From: Muribaculaceae bacterium
Lineage (GTDB): Bacteria; Bacteroidota; Bacteroidia; Bacteroidales; Muribaculaceae
NCBI GenBank assembly: GCA_029057255.1
Contig: JAICZO010000108.1
Span: forward strand, 1-10,022
Direction: 5' to 3'
Length of the DNA stretch: 10,022 nt
Both the position numbers and the translations under genes were made by a program. Shown piece by piece: positions 5,658 through 10,022 of the stretch. Numbering within the stretch: the stretch's first letter is position 1; each line of letters opens with the position of its first letter. Below the pieces are notes generated by a model. It was not told where the DNA came from. It worked only from the letters and a program-made list of their open reading frames with translations, and did not search any database.

Positions 5658-6794
5658 TCAGACGAGCGATTTGCGGTAAGCGCGGCGGCGGCGGTGCTGC
5701 CTGCGCTCGAAGTATTCCCACTGTTTCTGCACGCTCTCGTTGCCCTCAAGCTCGACGTTGCTCTCGGCATATTTGTATCCGTTGGCGATGTATCGGGGTA
5801 TGAGGTCGGTGAAGATGAGCGCGTTGACGCCTTTGCTCTGGTACTCGGGCTTGACGGCCACGAGCAGCAGGTCGACGACGTCGGTCTTGCCTTTGATGGC
5901 TTTGAGCAGGTGGTACCAGCCGAATGGGAAGAGCTTGCCGTGTGCCTTGCGCAGTGCTTCCGACATCGACGGCATCGATATGCCGAGGGCGACGAGCTTG
6001 CCGTCGGCGTCGACCACGAGGGTGACGTCCTCGAGTCGCAGGATGCCGATATACATCTCGATGTAGTGCTCGATCTGTCGCTCTGTCAGGGGCACGAAAC
6101 CGTAGAGGTCCTTGTATGCTTCGTTGACGAGGTCGAATATTGCGTGGCCGTACTCGCGTTTGATTTTGGAGCGCGATGTGTACTTCTTGACGCTGAGGTT
6201 GTACTTCTTGGCTATGATGTCGGCGATGCGGGCGTACTTCTCGGGTATGGCGTCGGGCACTGTCATGCGGAACTCCACCCAGTCGGCGTCCTTCTCGAAT
6301 CCCATGCGCTGCATGTGCTCGGGGTAGTAGGGGAAGTTGTATATTGTCGCCATCGTGCCCATCTCGTCGAAGCCTTCGATGAGCATGCCTTCGTGGTCCA
6401 TGTCGGTAAATCCCATCGGGCCGACCATCTCGGTCATGCCTCGGCTGCGGCCCCACTCGGCGGCAGCCTCGAAGAGTTCGTCGACCACTTCCTTGTCGTC
6501 GACGAAGTCGACAAAGCCGAAGCGGAGCTGCTTGCGGCCGGTCTTTTCGTTGGCGGCACGGTTGATGATGGCGGTGATTGTTCCCTGAGGCTCGCCGTTG
6601 CGGAATGCCATGAACGACTGGGCGTCGCAGAAGTCGAAGGCGGGGTTTTTATCCGGCGAGAGCGTGTTGACGTCGTCCAGTATCAGCGGCGGCACATAGC
6701 AGGGGTTGTCTTTATATAGGTCCACACCGAACTGCACGTACTGGCGCAGCTGGTCGGAGTCGGTGGCGATTGGGTGTACGTAAACGGATGACAT
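5658..6794 (-). CDS. GNAT-superfamily acetyltransferase-like protein
   Basis: This 378-residue soluble protein belongs to a family that I recall as widespread in Bacteroidetes and related in layout to E. coli YghO; substrate and reaction are unknown. The N-terminal half contains the family segment GPMGFTDMDHEGMLIEGF (125-142), followed by NFPYYPEHMQRMGFEKDADW (153-172). The C-terminal half has a GNAT-like acetyl-CoA loop region, LLVAVKPEYQSKGVNALI (310-327). It is followed by GYKYAESNVELEGN (339-352), where GNAT proteins have their motif B. The tail ends in a basic run, RRQHRRRRAYRK. The gene starts 10 bp after the stop of the kinase-like gene, so it is the third gene of the Lrp-kinase-GNAT unit and ends just before a strong stem-loop. 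Acetyltransferase activity is inferred from the fold only. Confidence 0.72.
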   Translation of the reverse strand: MSSVYVHPIATDSDQLRQYVQFGVDLYKDNPCYVPPLILDDVNTLSPDKNPAFDFCDAQSFMAFRNGEPQGTITAIINRAANEKTGRKQLRFGFVDFVDDKEVVDELFEAAAEWGRSRGMTEMVGPMGFTDMDHEGMLIEGFDEMGTMATIYNFPYYPEHMQRMGFEKDADWVEFRMTVPDAIPEKYARIADIIAKKYNLSVKKYTSRSKIKREYGHAIFDLVNEAYKDLYGFVPLTERQIEHYIEMYIGILRLEDVTLVVDADGKLVALGISMPSMSEALRKAHGKLFPFGWYHLLKAIKGKTDVVDLLLVAVKPEYQSKGVNALIFTDLIPRYIANGYKYAESNVELEGNESVQKQWEYFERRQHRRRRAYRKSLV

Positions 6795-6804
6795 ACAGTG
6801 TTTG

Positions 6805-7602
6805 TCAACAGAGTGATAAAAGGTTGAATGCGAAGCCTGCGCTTCCGGTGGTGACGGGCGAGGGAGCGTAGGGAGACTTGAGCCACAGCAGGAGCAGAAT
6901 CATCAGCGACAGGAATGCGATGACGACGAGGAAGAGGTGGCGGCTGCCGCGGTTCTCGAGGGCGAGGTGTACCTGCTGCATGTCGCGGAAGCGCTTCTTC
7001 GGGTCGGGGTCGGTGCATCTGCGGGCCACGCGGCGCAGGGTGGAGTCGTTGTTACCGGCCGCGTCGAGAGCCTCGGTGAGTACTTTGCCGTAGTTGTAGA
7101 TGTCGTCGGATGTCGATTGGTGCGACAGCGACGGGCGCTGTTCGAAACCGACGTCGATGAGCTTGAGATTGCCGATGTTCTCGGTGAAGAGAATGTTCTC
7201 CGGTTTCAGCGGCGAGTGCACGATGTGCTTGCTCTGGATGTACTCCAGTGCGTTGACGAGCTGGTGGCGCAGCTGTTCGATGACAGCCGGCGTTACCTTG
7301 CCGTTGTCAATGAGCTTGCGGAGGCTGTCGCCGTAGACGTCGTCGGTGATGATGCAGCGGCCGATGCCGGGGATGTCCTCGAAGTCATTGATCATGATGA
7401 TGTTGGGGTGCGCCAGGCTGTATCGCACGTCGAACTCCTGCTCTATCATGGCCTGATATCGCGGGTCGTCGGCATACTCCGGTCGCAGAGTCTTTATCAT
7501 CACCCACTTGCCGAATTTCTTGGCCGTGTAGATGTGGTAGAACTCTTCGTCCCATTCGGGCAGGTGCTCAATCTCTGTCCATCTTGTGGTCTGGTCTGTC
7601 AT
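6805..7602 (-). CDS. Membrane-anchored protein-kinase-fold protein, probable pseudokinase
   Basis: The 265-residue product has a Ser/Thr-kinase fold in residues 1-218, one membrane helix (about 222-241) and a 24-residue extracytoplasmic tail. Kinase landmarks are beta-3 Lys37 (VMIK), the helix C Glu56 nine residues before HPN, the catalytic-loop region HSPLKPENILF (129-139), IDVG (149-152) in place of DFG, and the C-lobe CTDPDPKKRF (196-205). The catalytic-loop Asp of HRD is Pro131 and the glycine-rich loop is not recognisable, while Lys37, Glu56, Lys133, Asn136 and Asp150 remain. This suggests nucleotide binding or scaffolding rather than normal phosphotransfer; loss of catalysis is inference. 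The ATG overlaps the Lrp stop by one base (TAATG), so the two are coupled. Signalling to the neighbouring regulator or GNAT-like protein is possible but unproven. Confidence 0.8.
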   Translation of the reverse strand: MTDQTTRWTEIEHLPEWDEEFYHIYTAKKFGKWVMIKTLRPEYADDPRYQAMIEQEFDVRYSLAHPNIIMINDFEDIPGIGRCIITDDVYGDSLRKLIDNGKVTPAVIEQLRHQLVNALEYIQSKHIVHSPLKPENILFTENIGNLKLIDVGFEQRPSLSHQSTSDDIYNYGKVLTEALDAAGNNDSTLRRVARRCTDPDPKKRFRDMQQVHLALENRGSRHLFLVVIAFLSLMILLLLWLKSPYAPSPVTTGSAGFAFNLLSLC

Positions 7603-8078
7603 TAGACTTCTTCGCCTTTAAGGTGTATTGGTATTTCGCGTGCGATCGAGTGGTCGAGCGATATGAGAGTCTCGGTGCCGGTCACACCCGGAATCATCTG
7701 TATTTTCTTGTTAAGCAGCTCCATAAGGTGCTCGTTGTCGCGGGCGTAGAGCTTGATGAGCATGGTGTAGGGGCCTGTTGTGAAGTGGCACTCCACAATC
7801 TCGGGAATCTTGTCGAACTCGGGTACGACGTCGCGGTACATCGCGCCGCGCTCGAGGTTGACGCCTATGTATGTGCATGTGGCGTAACCGAGGATTTTGG
7901 GGTTGACATGGTAGCCTGAGCCGGTGATGACGTTCAGCTCGATGAGGCGCTGGAGGCGCTGGTGGATTGCTGCGCGGGATACTCCGCATTCGAGGGCCAC
8001 ATCTTTGGAGGGGATGCGGGCGTTGTTCATCACGATCTTGAGGATACGGCGGTCAAGGTTGTCTATTTTTTCCGTCAT
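7602..8078 (-). CDS. Lrp/AsnC-family transcriptional regulator
   Basis: This 158-residue DNA-binding regulator responds, in this family, to amino acids or related small molecules. The N-terminal helix-turn-helix (about 6-52) includes IDNLDRRILKIVMNNARIPS and the recognition region CGVSRAAIHQRLQRLIELNV (31-50). The C-terminal RAM ligand/oligomerisation domain runs from about 64 to 142, with FTTGPYTMLIKLYARDNEHL (99-118) and IPGVTGTETLISLDHS (129-144). The length is normal for the family. I chose the ATG at 8078. The frame stays open back to 8165, but the extension would start inside a terminator-like hairpin and run through the promoter, and its residues are not Lrp-like. As first gene of a three-gene unit it may autoregulate, as many Lrp proteins do; no operator is evident. 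Confidence 0.93.
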   Translation of the reverse strand: MTEKIDNLDRRILKIVMNNARIPSKDVALECGVSRAAIHQRLQRLIELNVITGSGYHVNPKILGYATCTYIGVNLERGAMYRDVVPEFDKIPEIVECHFTTGPYTMLIKLYARDNEHLMELLNKKIQMIPGVTGTETLISLDHSIAREIPIHLKGEEV

Positions 8079-8106
8079 GGTTTCTGATGGATTTTCAAAT
8101 TCTGCA

Positions 8107-8138
8107 CAAAAATACGCATTTTTTGCAAAATCCCCAAA
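8107..8138 (-). promoter_or_regulatory. Bacteroidetes promoter of the Lrp-kinase-GNAT unit
   Basis: On the minus strand TTTG (8135-8138) and TATTTTTG (8107-8114) are separated by exactly 20 bp, a full match to the TTTG-N19/20-TAnnTTTG consensus of Bacteroidetes primary sigma factor promoters. The predicted start near 8100 gives a leader of about 20 nt to the ATG at 8078. The surrounding sequence is AT-rich, unlike the flanking genes. Confidence 0.8.
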
Positions 8139-8144
8139 AAAATT

Positions 8145-8177
8145 GGCAAAAAGAAACGAAAACATGCCTTACGGCAT
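8145..8177 (-). terminator. Short GNRA-loop hairpin with T-rich tail after the nucleoside kinase gene
   Basis: On the minus strand ATGCC-GTAA-GGCAT (8177 to 8164) forms a 5-bp stem with a GNRA-type tetraloop, followed by GTTTTCGTTTCTTTTTG. This resembles an intrinsic terminator, about 40 bp past the kinase stop and just before the Lrp promoter. A second small palindrome, ACAAA-GCAA-TTTGT (8183-8196), sits upstream of it. The stem is short, so efficiency is uncertain. Confidence 0.55.
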
Positions 8178-8216
8178 CCCGCACAAAGCAATTTGTATTG
8201 TTTAGGGTGTTGCTCG

Positions 8217-9878
8217 TCAATACTTGAAGGAGCTGCCGCCGAGGAATTCTCTAAGCAGTGAGGTCGATGGCAGCAGGTTGGGGCTGACGGGAAGGAAGTA
8301 GCTCAGGAACTTGCGCAGCCTGTATGCCTCGGCGTACTCGGGCACGTCGGAGTGGACGCCGCGCAGTATATTGTCGGCATAGTCCTTCATGACGGCGAGC
8401 TCGGAGAGGTACGACGAGTTGAACATGGCGTCGGCGTTTTCCTGATAGGGGAAAATCCACTTCTCTTCGCCGCGTCGCACGCTCGGCCAGCGGCGTATGG
8501 TCTCTTCGGCCGATGTGCCGCGGTACTTGTAGTCGCGTATGATGCGTCGCAGCAGGCGGTTGTCGGTGGTGGGCACCCAGTTGTGGTCGTCGATCGACAG
8601 TGTGGTCAGCGCCGACACGTAGAGTCTGAACTTCATCGCCTCGGGTATCTGCGCGGTGAGTTCGGGGTTGAGTCCGTGTATGCCTTCGATGAGGAGTATC
8701 GAGCCGGGCTCGAGGCGTATGCGCTTGCCCTTGTACTGGCGGCGTCCCAGCTCGAAGTTGTATGACGGGAGCTCGACTTCCTCGCCGGCGAGTATGGCCG
8801 AGAGGTCGGCGTTGAACTGCTTGAGGTCGAGGGCGTAGAGCGACTCGTAGTCGTAGTCGCCGCTTTCGTCGCAGGGTGTGCATTCGCGGTTGACGAAGTA
8901 GTCGTCGAGCGATATCATCTGCGGCTTGAGCAGGTTGGTCATCAGCTGGATGGCCAGGCGTTTGGTGGTGGTGGTCTTGCCCGATGACGAGGGGCCGGAG
9001 ATGAGCACTATGCGTGCGCCGCCGCGGGCATAGCGGGCTGTTATCTCGTCGCTGATGCGGGCGAGCGCTTTCTCGTGCAGGGCCTCGGCCACGTTGATGA
9101 GGTCATGGGCTTTTCCGGCCTCGGTGTGGCGGTTGAGCTCGCTGACGTTGCTGACGCCGACGATGTGGTTGAACATCAGGTAGTCGGTGAAGGCGCGGTA
9201 CATCTTTTCCTGCGGCACGGGGCGTGCGGGCTGCGTCGGGTCGGCGGCATCGAAGGGCAGCAGCAGGAATCCCTCTTTGTATCTCTGCAGGTCGAAGACG
9301 TCGATTATGCCCGTCGACGGAGCGAGCGCGCCGTAGTAGCTGTCGCATATGTCGCCGAGGGTATAGAATGTGGCGAAGAGCTCGCGTGTGGTCTGCAGCA
9401 GCTCGGCCTTGGAGTGCAGTCCCCGCTCCTCGAAGAGCTTCTCGACCTCGGGTGTCGGCAGCTGGTGCTTCACGAAGGGGAAGTCGGCGCCCGAGAGCGC
9501 GAGCATGTTGTGCTTTATGGCATCGACGAGGCTGTCGGTGATCTCGTCCACGCCGAAGAGGCGGCAGTAGTAGCCGTGGGAGATGGAGTGCTCTATGACG
9601 AGCCTTGTGCCCGGCACGACCGACTCGACGGCTGCGTAGAGCATCATGCACAGCGAGCGGGTGTAGACACGCGGGCCCGAGCCTGTGGTGCGGCTCTGGA
9701 ACTCGATTATCTTGGGCTGGTATACGGCGTAGTCGAGGCCTTCGGTCTTGTTGTTGACGCGGCAGCAGATGGGGGCGAAGCCGAGTCGCGGCCCTATGGC
9801 AGCGGCTATCTCGGCCAGTGTGGCGCCGCCTTCGACGCTCAATGTCTCTTCGATGTTCTTGCAGTAGACGCTTATCAT
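8217..9878 (-). CDS. TGS/PRK-type nucleoside (uridine kinase-like) kinase
   Basis: This 553-residue protein combines two parts. The N-terminal part resembles threonyl-tRNA synthetase: a TGS-like ubiquitin-fold domain (about 1-62) and an SAD-like region containing HSISHGYYCRLFG (97-109) and FPFVKHQLP (133-141). The C-terminal part is a phosphoribulokinase/uridine-kinase domain with Walker A GPSSSGKT (295-302), SLDDYFVNRE (323-332), DYDYESLYALD (341-351) and IEGIHGLNP (398-406). Proteins of this layout are common in Bacteroidetes and Firmicutes and are annotated as nucleoside or uridine kinases. The likely reaction is ATP- or GTP-dependent phosphorylation of a nucleoside in salvage, with the exact substrate unknown. 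The gene starts 14 bp after an upstream gene that leaves the window, so it is probably the last gene of that operon, and it ends before a terminator-like hairpin. Confidence 0.9.
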   Translation of the reverse strand: MISVYCKNIEETLSVEGGATLAEIAAAIGPRLGFAPICCRVNNKTEGLDYAVYQPKIIEFQSRTTGSGPRVYTRSLCMMLYAAVESVVPGTRLVIEHSISHGYYCRLFGVDEITDSLVDAIKHNMLALSGADFPFVKHQLPTPEVEKLFEERGLHSKAELLQTTRELFATFYTLGDICDSYYGALAPSTGIIDVFDLQRYKEGFLLLPFDAADPTQPARPVPQEKMYRAFTDYLMFNHIVGVSNVSELNRHTEAGKAHDLINVAEALHEKALARISDEITARYARGGARIVLISGPSSSGKTTTTKRLAIQLMTNLLKPQMISLDDYFVNRECTPCDESGDYDYESLYALDLKQFNADLSAILAGEEVELPSYNFELGRRQYKGKRIRLEPGSILLIEGIHGLNPELTAQIPEAMKFRLYVSALTTLSIDDHNWVPTTDNRLLRRIIRDYKYRGTSAEETIRRWPSVRRGEEKWIFPYQENADAMFNSSYLSELAVMKDYADNILRGVHSDVPEYAEAYRLRKFLSYFLPVSPNLLPSTSLLREFLGGSSFKY

Positions 9879-9892
9879 ACCGGTGTGGGGTG

Positions 9893-10022
9893 TTAGTGAT
9901 GAATGTTTCTGATGTCTCGGTCGATGTCCTTGTCGGGGCGGGCTGCCTCGGCTGCCTCGGCGTTCTTGGCAAGAATGGCGAAGCGGTATACGGCATCGTG
10001 CACGGCGTGTATGAATCCGGGC
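9893..10022 (-). CDS. C-terminal end of an unidentified gene (partial)
   Basis: The last 42 codons of a minus-strand gene are visible, beginning at the window edge with PGFIHAVHDAVYRFAILAKN and continuing through an Ala/Glu stretch (AEAAEAARPDKD) to RDIRNIHH and a TAA stop at 9893-9895. The frame is chosen because it ends naturally 14 bp before the kinase start, while the other two frames run on into the kinase gene as an upstream extension or a shadow. The visible part suggests an amphipathic helix and a charged tail. I do not recognise the family; the start lies outside the window. Confidence 0.65.
   Translation of the reverse strand, partial: PGFIHAVHDAVYRFAILAKNAEAAEAARPDKDIDRDIRNIHH

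Noticed and set aside
5595..6719. Plus-strand open frame of 374 codons opposite the GNAT-like gene
   Set aside because: This is an antisense shadow rich in Val, Glu and Asp with no recognisable domain; the minus-strand frame has clear family motifs.
8079..8165. Upstream extension of the Lrp regulator to the ATG at 8165
   Set aside because: It would start within the terminator-like hairpin and read through a full-consensus promoter; the added residues are Phe-rich and unlike Lrp proteins.

Overview
The window looks like a GC-rich chromosomal segment from a Bacteroidales bacterium, probably of the Muribaculaceae type. The reasons are the proteins (a Bacteroidetes-style TGS/PRK nucleoside kinase, PdxB, a short RlmL-like methyltransferase and an Lrp regulator of typical Bacteroidales sequence), AT-rich translation leaders without Shine-Dalgarno sequences, and promoter elements of the Bacteroidetes form TTTG-N20-TAnnTTTG. 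The family-level placement rests on my memory of protein sequences and was not searched.

Layout. Positions 1-538 hold no credible gene. They carry a dense mosaic of palindromic, interspersed repeat modules in both orientations. Positions 539-5402 (minus strand) are one tightly packed operon read from right to left: RlmL-like rRNA methyltransferase, purD, a polytopic membrane protein and pdxB, joined by ATGA-type or longer overlaps and one 39-bp gap. Positions 5403-5657 are a divergent intergenic region. It holds the methyltransferase promoter, a 36-codon plus-strand ORF that looks like the front part of a longer small-protein family, and a 14-bp perfect stem-loop that probably ends transcription from both sides. 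Positions 5658-8138 (minus strand) are a complete-looking transcription unit: a Bacteroidetes-type promoter, an Lrp/AsnC regulator, a membrane-anchored kinase-fold protein lacking the catalytic aspartate, a GNAT-like protein, then the stem-loop. Positions 8145-8196 hold a terminator-like hairpin with a T-rich tail. Positions 8217-9878 encode the nucleoside kinase, preceded after 14 bp by the C-terminal 42 codons of an unidentified gene that runs off the right edge.

The genes serve core metabolism (purine synthesis, PLP synthesis, nucleoside salvage) and rRNA modification. I see no transposase, CRISPR array, tRNA, rRNA or defence genes. The points most worth a second look are the modular palindromic repeat block at 41-521, the Lrp-pseudokinase-GNAT unit, and the truncated plus-strand ORF whose stop codon lies in a terminator loop.
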